Positions 1-12,429 are shown, counted from the stretch's first letter. The stretch is DNA of 64,000 nucleotides from Diabrotica undecimpunctata (GCF_040954645.1 NC_092806.1:22903644-22967643), one strand, 5' to 3'. Numbers and translations are program-made. The notes: generated from the sequence alone by a model not told the origin.

Positions 1-480
1 CTCGTACTTTGACGTTGAGGGATATTAGTCTGCAGTTAGTTTATTTGAAACGAGAGATAGTACAAATTTAGGGCCGCTATAAAATCCATAATGCAATATC
101 TGTCTGCTGCTCATGACTTTATTGCGTTCGTTTAAACTTCATACTTTTTATCTGAAAACTTACATGATTTTTATACTTTATCAAGTTGGACGGTACAGAT
201 ATACAGATATACAGTATATATTGTTTATAAAATTGGAAACGAAAAAATATTTTAATAAACGTTTTGGATGTTGTATACTTCGTTTTTGAAGAGTTCTTTA
301 TTTTTGTTTTTCTGGATATCTTTTTATGTATATATTCATAATTAAAAAAGTCAGCCTACTGTGTTTTCAATAACATATAATAGGTTTAACATCTTTCACT
401 CATCTTAATATTTTAATTCTATTAACTATAGTACTGTACATGTACTGTTTCTTTGAGCATTATTTGTTTTTACGATTGGT
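1..480. other. AT-rich sequence without a recognised gene
   Basis: I see no open frame of note and no recognisable repeat terminus. It ends where a degraded non-LTR endonuclease frame begins. Confidence 0.5.
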
Positions 481-483
481 AGG

Positions 484-2385
484 TTGCTAACCTTGGCAAT
501 CACCCTCAATATTTTATCCGGGATTGGGACCGGCTACTTCAGGAATGCGCCCCTGCCCACGCGAGCCTTGGTTTATCTCCTAATACTATGGGACAATGGA
601 AGTCGGCTAATCGAAATATGTCAAGAATACGATTTAGCCATAACCAACACAAGATTCCAGCATAAAAACATACATAGATACACATGGAAAGAACCTAGTA
701 GAAACCAAAGATCAATTATTGATTTAATAATAGTAGGAAAAGCCAGCAAAACAATAATACAATATGTAAGAGTATACAGACAAGCAGAATGTGCAAGTAA
801 CCACCGATTAGTGCTAGGAAAATTCATATACACGGGAAGACGACAAAAAGACAATATCCAGAAAGATGAGGAGATGTAATAAATCGCAAATACGAGGTAT
901 AAAGTAGAACTTCTACAAAAATATTTAGTACTTGAACACTGTATCAGAATAGGCTACAGAATATGCTACAGATGAACGAAGAATGGACCTCAATAGAAAT
1001 GTATCAACACCTAAAGGAAAAAATAAACAAAGCGGCAAACGAAGTGCTGGGTATTGAACAACATAAGAATATATATTTGGAGAAATACAGCGACGACTTA
1101 GAAGAGATGATTAAAAGAAAAAAAAGTGCATTTCATAAATGAACAACAGAACCCAAGGAACACGGGAAGAATAAACAAAGAATAAATCTCGAGAAAAACG
1201 AATACTGGGAGAGAATGTGCAGAGACATAGACAACACGATAGGGTATAACAGATCAACGGAAGCATGGAAAAAAATAAAAAAACATCAGAAGTAATAAAC
1301 GAAGTAAAAATACCATACAGATAATTACATCAAAAGAGTGGACAAAGCATTACACAAAATTATTGCAGGAGAATAGGCCAGAGTATATCTCATACGACCC
1401 TCTGACAATATTAACTGAGGAAGCAGAAATCACAGAGGAAGATATAAATAAAGCACTAAAGAAATCCAAAAACAATAAAGCACCAGGACCAGGGAACAAA
1501 AGAATGGAACTGCTGAAATATGGAGGAGCAAGGATAGTATCCTTTATACGAATGTTGTTCAATAAAATCGAAGCAGGAGAGAAGATTCCCGATGAGTGGA
1601 ATTTATCATACATGTCCTCCATTTTCAAAAAAGGTGGCAAAAGGTCACTAAATAACTACAGAGGGATCAGTGTAATGCCAGTGGGGACTCAAGATAAATA
1701 TGTGCAAGACCGAATACTTATGTATTGGACCCGAGGTTGCAGATTTGAACTTAAGTTTAGAAGAAGAGACTATTAAGAGTTGTAAGGCTTTTAAGTATTT
1801 AGGGTCAATGATTAGCCGAGATGGTACTTGTATGAAAGATATAGAAATGAAAATAGCACGGGGAAAACAAGCCACAAGAGCACTTCATGTAGTGATATGG
1901 AACAACACTCTAACCAAATAAAACAAAAAGAGGATCTTTCAAAGCATAGTGATGAATATTACCCTATGGAGCGGAAGTATGGCCAATGACAACAACAATA
2001 CGAAATAAAATAAGAACAGTTGAACTGGACTTTATGAGAAGATGTCTACAAATCAAAAGAGCGGAGAGAATAAGAACGGAGGAAATATGGAACAGAATGG
2101 AAGTAAAATGCTCAATTACAAAAAAGTTGGAAAACAGAGCCCTGCAGTGGTACGGGCATGTACAAAGAATGCCAGAGTATAGGTGGCCAAAAAGAATATT
2201 AAACTGGGACCCGCCGGGAAGAAGACGGAGAGGAAGACCTGCTACAAGATGGAAAACATACGTCGGAAATGCTATGATAGATAGAGACCTCAGAGAAGGT
2301 GACTGGGAGAATAGAGTGCTGTGGAGGATGAAAACGGCGAACTTATAATGGAAAAGCCAAAGAAGAAGAAGAAGAAGAAAAATTG
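484..2385 (+). mobile_element. Non-LTR retrotransposon, internally deleted (endonuclease + RT remnants)
   Basis: Three plus-strand pieces follow the normal order of a LINE. The first (484-879) ends like an endonuclease/exonuclease/phosphatase domain: an ICQEYDLAITNTRF strand, then RSIIDLIIV, then an ASNHRLV motif standing in for the catalytic SDH. The second (1363-1700) is the start of a reverse transcriptase with NNKAPGPG and NNYRGISVMP. The third (1700-2348) is the post-RT region, with KYLGSMIS and GRRRRGRPATRW. The RT catalytic core with its YADD box is absent between the last two pieces, so several hundred bases were lost near 1690-1700. The element ends in an (AAG)n tail at about 2355-2380. 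It cannot move on its own. The clade is uncertain. Confidence 0.8.
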
Positions 2386-2515
2386 ATGGTCAGACACTAT
2401 GGGACAGAGCTAGAACTACAGATATACGGTAGATGAAAAGATGGAGAACATCAAGAACTGGATAACAAATAGAAGAGTAGAATGGAACGATCATATAAGC
2501 CGATTTGTTTATTAT
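2386..2515 (+). mobile_element. 3' fragment of a second non-LTR family
   Basis: The text GACACTATGGGACAGAGCTA, followed by AACATCAAGAACTGG and AATGGAACGATCAT, matches the reverse complement of the retroelement tail at about 46.0-46.15 kb on the minus strand. In full-length relatives this codes for the stretch after the RT that carries TLWDxAR and VENIxDW. It is a short, broken remnant joined directly to the (AAG)n tail of the preceding element. Confidence 0.6.
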
Positions 2516-3554
2516 ATTAAAATGGGGTTACGGTATTTCTAGTTTCATTAATGACAGTCTGATAGAACCGAAATCGTTTTAAAAATTCTAATCGTTTTGG
2601 TTTTTTTTCAATTTTTTAATAATTTTATAAATATACCAATGACACTAGAAGTTTTTACTACATTTTAAGTTATTTATAAATATGTACTGAGCTACTATTT
2701 TAACAAAACTTGTTTAATGTTAAAAATAGTTTAATTTCCATTTTTTTTTATTTTACCTCGTCTAGTTATATGTATATAGCAAATTTGTAGTAATACTTTA
2801 TTTAAAATGTACAAAACCCAATACCAGAAGCGGAAAATCTCAATTGAAAATCCATTCCCCAAAGAAAAAATCTGCGTATTAAGGTATTAACTGTAAATTA
2901 TTTCCGCGGTTTCGAAAAACATCTTCGGATAAATTTGCTCTTGGAGAAAGCTGCTCGGGCAGGGAGAGTTTCCAAGCGACTTCATGCTTTTCTCTCTTCC
3001 CACAAAACCCCTCGATAATAGATCATTATTCCATATTCTCTAGTGTCCGATTTCGTTTGTTCAGATTCCAAGTTGATAAAGTAGGTATCCATTTATAAAA
3101 GTGTCAAATAAAAGGAAAAGAAGCGAGGGATCTCCCGCAAAAACAACGAAAAATGGGAATAACGCGTATATTTCATTTAATATATTTTGTTGGTACCACA
3201 AAAAGTTTAAACGATATTTTAACAGAGCGCTCATGTAACGAATTAACGAGAATAACAAAAACAATAAATAAAATATATTAGGAAAAGATAATAGTTGCAT
3301 ACTTAACATACTTACTACTACAGCTTGTTTTAAATCGAGTGGCGAGCCCTTCCACGAAATAGTTAATCGCGCAGATAATAGAATATCTATGATAAGACCC
3401 ATGCAGTGGCGTTGCAATATTAAACAAATTAAATTACTTGAAATCGCACTAATTACAAAATTATTATTCACTTAAATAATAAATGGAGTTTGATTGTACA
3501 CAGATTGCTTTATAGGTACTAAACTTTTTGTTTGTTATAATACCACCATATTTA
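2516..3554. other. Gene-free stretch
   Basis: The first 350 bases are AT-rich. From about 2840 to 3460 the base composition is more even. A 136-codon minus-strand frame (3061-3471) is hydrophobic and resembles nothing I know, so I do not call it a gene. Confidence 0.4.
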
Positions 3555-3720
3555 GGTAGGAAAGAGGAAGGCCACAAATGAGATGGTCAGATGACTTGAA
3601 GAAACACGCAGGCCCGAAGTGGATACAAACTACCTACAATAGAGAGACGTGGAAGAAGGAAGAGGAGGCTTATGTCCAAAATTGGACAGCAAGGGCTGTA
3701 TAGATGGATAGATAGAATAC
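3555..3720 (+). mobile_element. RTE-type retrotransposon, 3' end only
   Basis: The frame ending at the TAG at 3701-3703 encodes KRGRPQMRWSDDLKK followed by the terminal EAYVQNWTARAV. This is the hallmark C-terminus of insect RTE-type elements. A short ATGGATAGATAGAATA repeat follows directly, as expected for the simple-repeat tail of this clade. The copy is severely 5'-truncated. Relatives lie on the minus strand at 10.7, 19.5, 48.8, 53.4 and 59.8 kb. Confidence 0.8.
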
Positions 3721-4021
3721 CATATTTAATAATTTATACTCTATAAAGTTTGGTTAAAGTTAATTTCTAATTTAGTATCAGTTACCTTAAAACCGTAATT
3801 ATAAAGTCATTATTAACGACTCGTTAAGAACATACAAAAAACTGATAAGAATTAGTTTCGAGAATTTCTACTCACTGGATTTCAAACGAGTTCGTAATTT
3901 AGTCTCAATATGTTTCAACAAGAAAGGTACTACCAGGCGTATTAGAACTATTTTGTAGAATAAAGATCATTAAGTGTAGTACGAGTAAATAGATCAGATT
4001 GATAGCAGAATCCAAAGGAAT

Positions 4022-4714
4022 ATGTCAAAGTCAATTGTTTATGCTGATGAAACCTATGTACATGAAGGACACACTACGCCAAGGACAGATGGCAGTGGCA
4101 AAGGATTGTTCAAAAACATTTCAAAAGGAAGTAGGTTGGATATTATACATGGGGGTAGGTTAATGGGTTTCATACACAATGCCCTTTTGATTTTTAAGTC
4201 AGGAGTTAAGACAGGAGATTTTCATGATGATATGAATTCAGAACATTATGAAAAATGGATGAAAAAACAGTTAATCCCCAATTTGCCTGTTGGATATGTT
4301 GTTGTTACTGAGAACGCGTCATATTATAATGTACAAATTAATAAAGCACCCACAAGTAATTCTAAAAAAATGGATATGATATCTTGGTTGACAGAAAAAA
4401 ATTTACCATTTGTAACGTCAATGTTAAAACCGCAATTGTATGAAATCAAAAACGACACAAACAAGATCGTATTCAATATAAATTTTACAAAGTGCTGTAG
4501 GAATATGGACATAAAACTTTCGCCATATCATCCAGACTTGAATCCTATAAAAATATTTTGGGCGCAAATAAAAAATGAAGTTGCAAGACAAAACGTTTAT
4601 TTTAAGTTGGAAGACGTAAAAGTGTTGGTAAAACAGGAATTTGCTAGAGTAACTCTAGATAATTTTAAAAAAGTGTGTAAACATGTTGTCAAGGTTGAAG
4701 ATAAGTATTGGTAA
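4022..4714 (+). pseudogene. Tc1/mariner-superfamily transposase, C-terminal DDE domain
   Basis: This 230-codon open frame covers the DDE_3-type catalytic domain of an insect IS630/Tc1-mariner transposase. Near residue 9 it has YADETYVHEGH, which holds the first Asp. It then has TGDFHDDMN, VVVTENASYYN, and finally LSPYHPDLNPIKIFW. In the family the second and third positions read VxDNASYHN and NPIExxW. Here the second Asp is Glu and the third Glu is Lys, so cut-and-paste chemistry should be dead. The N-terminal helix-turn-helix domain is missing; in-frame sequence upstream of the ATG is poorly conserved. It is either a decaying relic that happens to stay open or, less likely, a captured domain. 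I saw no terminal inverted repeats. Confidence 0.8.
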
Positions 4715-5120
4715 AGTGAACGTCGCATGGATAAAATTACTGGAGAATTAAGGATTGATTAAAATGATTCTAGTGACGAAGACAGTGCATCGGATTATAA
4801 AAGTAAATAATACAATTTAACATTACGATGTACCTATGTAACCTATGTGAATATAAGTTTTCCAAACTGTCCTGTGGATATGTAAGTTTGAAGTAAAGTT
4901 AAAAAAGCTAAATGTAAAGAACAGGCCCGAAACGCTAGATCTTAGGAAGCTTTTCAACAATAATATTAAACGACAGATGCAGGAGAATTTAAATACCGAA
5001 ATATCAAAAATCCTTAAAAATAACAATGAACCGCTGGAAAAGTGTAGTGAAATTAAAGAAGAGATTAGGACTTCAAGCACAAAGTTTTTACTATCTGATA
5101 AGAGAAAAAAGAAAGACTGA

Positions 5121-5733
<613 letters not shown>

Positions 5734-5739
5734 ACTTAT

Positions 5740-6540
5740 GTGGAACAACTGTTTAATGATGACCGTGCTAGTGGGTATACACTGAACAATGATGATACTG
5801 GCCCTTCTATTCTAAAATCAGAAGTGGAGAATGCTATAAAGGGTCTTAAAAATAACAAAAGATCAGGCAACGATAACGTATACGGGGAAGTATTGAAAAT
5901 GCTGTGCGAAACAAACAGTCAATTTCTAGACTCACTCGTCAGACTCTTTAACAATATTTATAACAGCGGGGAGTTTCCTAAAGACTGGCTAGAGTCAACT
6001 TTTGTTGCCATACCGAAAAAACCAAAAGCAAAGTCTTGTGATCAACATCGGATAATAAGTCTAATTAACCACATTTCGAAGGCATACACCAAGGTTATTT
6101 ACAACAGAATAAGCAAAAAATGCGAGGATAACATTGGAGATTCGCAGTTTGGGTTTCGGAATTCTCTTGGGACAAGAGAAGTACTTTTTAGTCTACAGGT
6201 ACTCATCCAGCGCTGCAGAGATATGAACAAAGACGTGTACATATGCTTTATAGACTACGCAAAAGCATTCGATAACGTAAAGCACGAGAAGATAATTGAA
6301 GTTCTCCATAAGATCGGAGTCGACTACATGGACATTCGAACAATAGCGAGTCTCTATTGGGGTCAAACAGCTAAAGTGAAAGTAGGATCTACATTGACCA
6401 ATAAAATTGAAATCAAGAAAGGGGTACGACAGGGCTGTATCTTGTCTCCTATTCTCTTTAATATATACTCAGAAGAAGTATTTAAGACAGCGCTGGAGGA
6501 AAGCACAGAAGGCATAAAATATAAATGGAGAAATAATTAA
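5740..6540 (+). pseudogene. Reverse transcriptase, fingers and palm
   Basis: This 266-codon stretch carries the ordered motifs of a LINE RT. NNKRSGNDNVYGE is the first block. HRIISLINH and QFGFRNSLGTRE follow. ICFIDYAKAFDNV is motif A with the first catalytic Asp. VRQGCILSPILFNIY is motif B. The frame is lost at 6538-6540, just before motif C. Motif C is present in another frame at about 6550-6575 and reads RYADNTVIL, so the second Asp of the catalytic YADD pair is Asn. One frameshift and the D-to-N change make it inactive. No separate start codon is expected, because it is an internal part of a larger polyprotein. Confidence 0.85.
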
Positions 6541-6736
6541 TAACATAAGGTATGCTGATAACACTGTGATTCTAGCAAGTAGCATGGAGGAACTGAGTTG
6601 CCTAATGAGTAAGATACAAAAAACAAGTGCACAATACGGACTCAGACTAAATATCACAAAAACCAAATGGATGTTAGTAAGCAAAACCCAACAACCACCA
6701 CAGTAACTGATATTAGACAATGAAAGAATTGAACAC

Positions 6737-7216
6737 GTGGATTCGTACATCTACTTGGGAGCAACAGTTAACTCAAATTGGGAGCAAGTGAAGGAAATAC
6801 GTATAAGAGTAGAAAAGGCAAGAGCATCATTCACGAGCATGAAGCAAATTGTCACCTCTAAAAGCCTCACTCTACCTCTCAAAATTCGACTTCTGAAATG
6901 TTATGTATTCCCGGTTTTGTTATATGGAATGGAGGCGTGGACAATGACTGCAACATTGATGAAAAAAGTAGAGGCCTTCGAAATGTGGGCTTACCGACGT
7001 ATATTACCTATATCCTGGACTGAGCACGTGACCAACGAAGAGGTACTACGCCGGATAGGTAAAGAGAGAGAGGTAGGAATAAGTATAAAGAAAAGAAAGT
7101 TGGAATACTTGGGTCACGTTATGAGACATAATAAATATAGAGTACTACAGCTGATCGTTCAAGGGAAAATAGACAGCAGAAGGGGTCCAGGGAGGAGAAG
7201 ACACTCGTGGCTCTAA
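6737..7216 (+). pseudogene. Retroelement post-RT C-terminal region
   Basis: The frame has SYIYLGATVNSNWEQVKEIR, LLKCYVFPVLLYGMEAWT, EAFEMWAYRRILPISWT, KLEYLGHVMRH and a final GPGRRRHSWL. The same ordered blocks recur at 17485-17960, 20140-20640, 46862-47404 and 49608-50216, which defines one family across the window. In this copy the stretch is uninterrupted for 159 codons, ending at a TAA where relatives continue with KNLRQW. It is continuous with the RT upstream apart from one frameshift. Confidence 0.8.
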
Positions 7217-7330
7217 AACTTGCGGCAATGGTTCGGATTGTCATCTGCTGAACTATTCAGATCTGCCGTAAATAAAGTCAGAATAGCCATGTTGATTGCC
7301 AACGTTCGGAACGGACAAGGCACATGAAGA

Positions 7331-7743
7331 AGAAGAAACTGTCCTGTATGTATTTATAATTGTGTGCTTACAACAGTTCATGAATATGTCACTTTATTAT
7401 TGTTAATATTAAATTAATACCACTCTTTTTAATTACAATAAATCAACTTCTTTATATAGAAACAAATTTTAATTGTATATTATTGCTTATTTCCACCATC
7501 TGGTGCTTTATTGTACTTGAACAGAATAATAAAACAATTTTCATTTCATACGTAATGTTAATATAAAGGAAAAGCTGCTCTCTATTTACAGTTTACGTCT
7601 CAGGAAGCAGCAATATGTTGCAATAAAGTTAAGTTCACATCTGTTCATTTATACACACTATTGAAGTGCATTTTATTTTATTTTCGTGCTTTATTAAAAA
7701 AACAAACAAAAGATCGATATCTTTTTGATAACATGTTTTATAT
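7331..7743. other. AT-rich spacer
   Basis: I recognise no gene or repeat between the LINE tail and the left inverted repeat of the following DNA transposon. Confidence 0.5.
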
Positions 7744-7747
7744 AAAT

Positions 7748-7782
7748 GAATCGGTGAGTGGAAAAACAATATAACTCCAAAA
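7748..7782. repeat. Left terminal inverted repeat
   Basis: A 35-bp arm beginning GAATCGGTGAGTGG. It matches the right arm at 12430-12464 at 33 of 35 positions by eye and is preceded by AAAT. Confidence 0.88.
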
Positions 7783-7948
7783 TCATGCATTTGAGATAAC
7801 CTGAAAAAACTGTTTATGTTATAAAGTATACATTACACAAGAAATATGTACATTGCAAGTTTGAAGATAAACAAATTTTTTAAACGAATGTAAAGAAGAA
7901 ATTTATTTTTGTTTCTTAATAAACGACATGTTCGTCCAAACGTCACTT

Positions 7949-7972
7949 GGAGTTATACAGTTTTTCCACTCA
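7949..7972 (+). repeat. Left subterminal copy of the TIR core
   Basis: GGAGTTATACAGTTTTTCCA followed by CTCA. It repeats the 24-bp core of the terminal repeat, in inverted orientation to the adjacent left end. It may be a second transposase-binding site. Confidence 0.75.
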
Positions 7973-9144
7973 ACAATAAAAATGCGTTTGAATATGTACG
8001 TTATTAATAAAATAAAACAACAAATTTGAATAACGTGTATTATTTCTAAGATATTTGGCCATATAAGTTCTTAGAACGTAAAAGCATTATCATCTTTGAA
8101 AGGACCTAAAAGAAATGGTATTTATTGGTCTTCCTGAGTCGCCTCAGCGTCAACATTGGTGCTTTCCCATGACGTAATGTGATAATAAAATTCCAAAACT
8201 TCTCCTGTCATGTATCGCATTACATTTTTAAGATTATCAATTTTTTTTATATTGATTGGTAATGTTTTAGTGTATGCTGGATTGGTTGGTAAAATTCGGG
8301 TTGCTTTAGGTTTGACTAACTTGAAACTGCTTGTGATAAATCCACCAAAATAATTGCTAGTTGTAACGTACCCTGGTATAGAACTATCATATGTAAATTG
8401 CCTGTAATGTGATATTGTAAATTTATCTTTTGTTCCATCGGAAGACCGGGTGATTTTTGTGCAGTGGTCCGGCCACCAACCACCAATTTTTGTAGTAAAT
8501 TATGTCTTTATGACATATTGTTGAAATCGTAAACGGCTTTAATTTGCGACAAGATAGCATCATCTTTTCGTAATCTTCTGGAAGATATATTCTATCGTAT
8601 TTTCTTACAACTCTCTTCAAAGTTCCAAAGTCCCTGTCACACGGCAAAAAAGAGTGACCACGCAATGGAAAGTAGTGAAAAATTTTACGAAACCGCTATA
8701 AAGCTGCAAGAGCTAATAAATATCTGACTACAGTGTTGTTTCGGTTTTGGCCTGGACGACTGTCAGAAAATATGTGGAACTCTGAATCTCTGCTGGCATT
8801 TTCTGTACATAATGATTAACAAACGTACATACCTCATTGGGACCTTTCGCTGCTTGTCCTTCATGGTATATATAAAAATGTCCAGTACCGTTTTTTAAAT
8901 CGTGTATTTCGAACCCATATAACCACGACTGTCTATAATAAAACAATTCTTAAACAAGTATAACAAGCAAGGGCTTATTTTGAATATAGTCAAAAACTAT
9001 TCCGCCAACATCTTCCCTTTCATGGCACAAGGTAGATATTTCCTTAAGTTTTAAGTAAAATTTGTTAGCTCTTCATTTATAGACTACTAATTCGGCAGCG
9101 GCAACTCTCTTTACATTTTCGTTTCAATTTACATCTTTAATAAT

Positions 9145-9307
9145 GTTCTGAAGCTATTTTCTTGTGGCATTTTAAATTAATTACTATCTAAATGGAAATA
9201 AGCCACAATTAAAGGTTAAAATACGTTTATTGACGTTTCAATTTCCACTTCGGAAATCGTTCTCAAAATACAAACATTAGTAAATTAAACAAATTTTGTT
9301 TTTTGTT
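9145..9307 (-). repeat. Terminal (pLTR-like) repeat of the Penelope-like element
   Basis: The stretch starting GTTCTGAAGCTATTTTCTTG occurs again at 51301. Its core, on the minus strand, is the hairpin GATTTCC-GAAGT-GGAAATT, close to a motif seen at many Penelope-like termini. A further partial copy lies at about 45.2 kb in the opposite orientation. Confidence 0.75.
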
Positions 9308-9746
9308 ACTTACTGAAAAATTCTTCTAATAATTTAACTTTATCTGACTCATCTATATTGACAATTCAGACATACCTTATACATTTTAAAGTAGACGACT
9401 TTAAAATGATATTGCCAATATTGTTGAGTTGCGTTCCTGGGACGACTTTACTTATAAGATAGTTCATTCGATTACATGAAATCAACTTTAACTTGAGAAT
9501 ATCCGTCAGAAAAGATCATAACATGTAATTCGTTTTTAAAAAGACAAATACATGCCATGATTTGTAAAATTTTCCTGTTAGTGATTATATAGTAAATTAT
9601 GAGGGAAAAATCAGGAAAAAAACCTCATAATACTATCCCGACATGGTAAGTATTTGATTGTGCATTTAGTTTACCTTCAATAAACACCAAATTCCGATTT
9701 TATATGTTTGTTATTTATAAAACATAAATGATGTATTCTCTATATG

Positions 9747-11098
9747 TTACTGACTTACCAATACTGGTATTTTCCTTTTAATAACTTCCTCTTTCAATAT
9801 GGGTAACCAGATCCTACTACATTCTGCCGAGGAATTCGCGACACAATTGGTCTCATTTAGCATAATTAGAGCCGCTTCTTTGATTTTTCCCTTTTTACCA
9901 TCTGTTTCTTTTAGGACTATATTTGAATCATTCCATTGAACCCTATGTTCATTATCCCATGCATGTTTACAGATTTGAGATCTATCAAATTCTCTATTTT
10001 TAATATAGGATTGATGTTCACTTATTCTAACATTTAATGGTCTTGATGTTTCACCTAAATAAAACTGATCGCATTCACAAGGTATTTTATAAATGCAATT
10101 CTTTGTCCTTTCTTGTTCATTGTTAGGTTTGGTTTTGGACAAAATAGATCTCAACGTGTTTGTTGTTTTAAATGTTGTTGAAATGTTGAATTTATTTCCT
10201 ATCCTTTTAAGCTTTTCCGATAATCCTTTTATGTATGGTATTGTTATTTTCCTCGTATTATTCCTTGCATATGCTGTAGGATCTCGTTCTAAGTTGTTTT
10301 GTTCTATTTGATCGATTGTTGAAAATTCCTTATTTATAAACGATAAAGGATAATCATTTTTTAATAAAACAGATGTTAACAATTGTTTTTCCTCCAAGAA
10401 CGAATTTTCGTTAGAACAAGTAATTTTGGCTCTATCGTATAAGGATTTAATAATTCCCTTTTTAATATTAATATTGTGATTTGATTTGAAATTTAAATAT
10501 CTGTTGGTGTGTGTTGGTTTTCTATACACCTGAGTTTCGTATCCAGTATCGTTCTTAGAGATTAAAACATCCAGAAAAGGTAATGTGTTATTATATTCCT
10601 TTTCCATGGTAAATGTTATTGTCTCTTCTTTATCGTTTATATCATTTAGGAATGTGTCCAACAACTCTGATCCATGAGGCCATATTAAGAATACATCATC
10701 TACATCATCATTCAATCTTCGCTTATCCACTGCTGGACATAGATCTCCCTCATAATTTTCCATCTCTTTCGATCTTGTGCCTCTTGCATCCAATTCCTAT
10801 GACAACGTTTTAGATCGTCAGTCCAACGTGTTGGTGGACGACCTCTGCTTCGGTAGGCATCATCTCTTGGTCTCCCTTCCAGTATCCGTTCTGTCCATCT
10901 ATTATCATCTACATATCTCCACCATACTGAGGGTTTTAAATTTTGTTTAGAAATAATATTTGTTTCAAAATCTTCCATAAATATATCGGCTAATAATGGA
11001 GATAAACTAGAGCCCATTGCTAGTCCAAAACTTTGTTTATAGAATTCATTATTTAGTTGAAAGTATGTATTGTCAGTACATAATGTTATTAACTCCAA
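9747..11098 (-). pseudogene. Penelope-like RT with GIY-YIG endonuclease
   Basis: This is the reverse transcriptase-endonuclease of a Penelope-like element. Visible blocks are NNEFYKQSFGLAMGSSLSPL (RT motif B region), RYVDD (motif C), NNTLPFLDVLI and VYRKPTHTNRYLNF (conserved after the palm), and finally NCIYKIPCECDQFYLGETSR, a GIY-YIG nuclease core. A 209-bp interruption (198-bp RTE plus one copy of the 11-bp target duplication) separates RYVDD from VFLIW. Subtracting it leaves the two frames in phase, so the ORF was open when hit. Everything upstream of the RT middle is missing. Confidence 0.88.
10706..10903 (-). mobile_element. RTE 3' fragment inserted in the Penelope catalytic motif
   Basis: The minus strand encodes RWTERILEGRPRDDAYRSRG, then RPPTRWTDDLKRC, then MREIYVQQWISED, the RTE C-terminus. 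It ends in a short ATGATG tail. The 11-bp direct repeats ATCATCTACAT at 10695-10705 and 10904-10914 flank it. The host sequence at the target codes for the YVDD catalytic box. Confidence 0.9.
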
Positions 11099-11134
11099 AG
11101 TATGTATTATCAGTACATAATGTTATTAACTCCA
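11061..11134. repeat. 37-bp tandem duplication at the Penelope 5' junction
   Basis: Two adjacent 37-bp units (11061-11097 and 11098-11134) differ at one base, TATTGTCAG against TATTATCAG. Both encode the same LITLCTDNTYF start of the truncated Penelope RT. Confidence 0.92.
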
Positions 11135-12286
11135 ACCCTTCGCACTGTCCGCAAACATCAACTTGAGGCCACCCAAATTTCAATACAAAATTTTCTTTAA
11201 AAATTTTTAAATAAAATTCATATTTTACTGTTCTTGCTAAGTCTGGGTGTAGTTTTATAAACAGATTATACATAATCTTAACGTTTAAGGTAGAATCAAG
11301 ATAGGTGATGACTTTTAAACTGTAGTTAGATCTTTTTTGAGGAAACGATTCAATATGTTGATGAATTTTTGCAAGAACCTCAGGCCGTAAAGTATGTGGT
11401 CGATTATTATGTTTACCAGGTAGATCTCTAGAAGAACTTTGAGAAACAAACAATCTATTTAGCCGTTGTAGTCTAGAGTTCGAGATCAAATGCAGATTAA
11501 GAAAAGCTGTTTTATATACGTGTTGCCTTTCCAAAGTATTTCGTATGTAATATGAAAACATGACTTCTCGGGTTTTTTTCCCCATCTTCTCTTTTTGGTC
11601 CCTTCCTAGTCACACGCCTACATTCCATTAATCTTTGTAAAAAGACATCTTGTTCGTCTTTTTAACCTTTCTTATATAAAGTCTTTAAAATAACACCTTT
11701 TTTATCCATCGTAAGCTTTGACATGTGTTTATGTTTACATATGAGAAAAAAGTTGAGGTATAGTAGACTCACGTTAAATAATTGGGGTTCAATTAAATAC
11801 ATGCTGGCATATCTAGAAGTTTTTTTGTTATATTGGTACAACTTTTGGATGTGTTTATGAAACCAAACCTTCTGCACGATAATAAGAATAAACATAGTAA
11901 TATTTACATTTTCTGTCGAATGTCAAAAGTACCCGAATTTAAAGTGTTTTTTCTCTACAAACCATTATTATTAAAAAATAATATTATACTTACGTGCAGT
12001 CTGTTTTGACGGTCATTTTGTTAACTACTTTTCCAGTTACAGTTGTGTATTGAAGTCCAAGAAGACGAGCATTCTTTCTTTCATTTTTCTTCCAAGTTTC
12101 TGGATACCTTCTTTTCCTCTTATTTTTTAGTCCCTCCGTATCAGAATTTTCACTGCTAGACATTTTAAATTTCTCAAATACTGATAAAACCTTAAATTAT
12201 CACAAGCTGCTTACACTGCAACGATCACTGCAATAATCAGGTGACTGCAGCTGATGATGCGCGATACGTAATATTGAAGAACGATA

Positions 12287-12310
12287 GGAGTTGTATCGTT
12301 ATTCCACTCA
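12287..12310 (+). repeat. Right subterminal copy of the TIR core
   Basis: GGAGTTGTATCGTTATTCCA followed by CTCA. It lies about 145 bp inside the right end and in the same orientation as the terminal core there. Confidence 0.75.
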
Positions 12311-12429
12311 ATGCCAAATTGTACCTCGTTTTTAAAGCGTATACTTAACGAATATTGTACGGTACTTCAACTCAGCAGATAGATCGATAGTTAAAAAGCA
12401 ATTTGGCTATCTTCGCTTAAAATGTCAAT

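Larger units (their letters stand above)
9145..11134 (-). mobile_element. Penelope-like retroelement, 5'-truncated, inserted in the TIR element
   Basis: On the minus strand it opens inside the RT at LITLCTDNTYF and continues to FGLAMGSSLSPLLADI. The catalytic WWRYVDD follows and is split by an RTE fragment. Downstream come FLIWPHG, the RT thumb region, and a C-terminal GIY-YIG endonuclease. Its 3' terminal sequence (9145-9307) is repeated at 51301-51472 at roughly 93% identity by eye. The element sits inside the transposase coding region, between CGQC-EG and VKRVAAAE. A 37-bp tandem duplication marks its 5' junction. Confidence 0.85.
8122..12163 (-). pseudogene. Transposase of the TIR element, multi-exon, disrupted
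   Basis: The start is the ATG at 12163, opening MSSSENSDTEG and a basic KNKRKRRYPETWKK stretch. The first exon (170 nt) ends at 11994 on a GTAAGT donor. A second coding block, roughly 11.64-11.14 kb with one frameshift near 11.58 kb, encodes HIESFPQKRSNYS, YLDSTLNVKIMYNLF and a CGQC cysteine pair before the Penelope insertion cuts it. Coding resumes below 9140 with VKRVAAAELVV, two in-frame stops, then LFYYRQSWLYGFEIHDL and FYIYHEGQAAKGPNEV, and runs to a TAA at 8122-8124. I know this domain set from long, uncharacterised insect and cnidarian transposase-like proteins. It is clearly inactive here. Confidence 0.75.

Noticed and set aside
3061..3471. 136-codon hydrophobic minus-strand frame
   Set aside because: No motif, no splice or context support, and composition alone can explain it.
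9990..10110. GIY-YIG domain as a homing or repair endonuclease gene
   Set aside because: It is fused in frame to a Penelope-like RT, so it is the element's own endonuclease.
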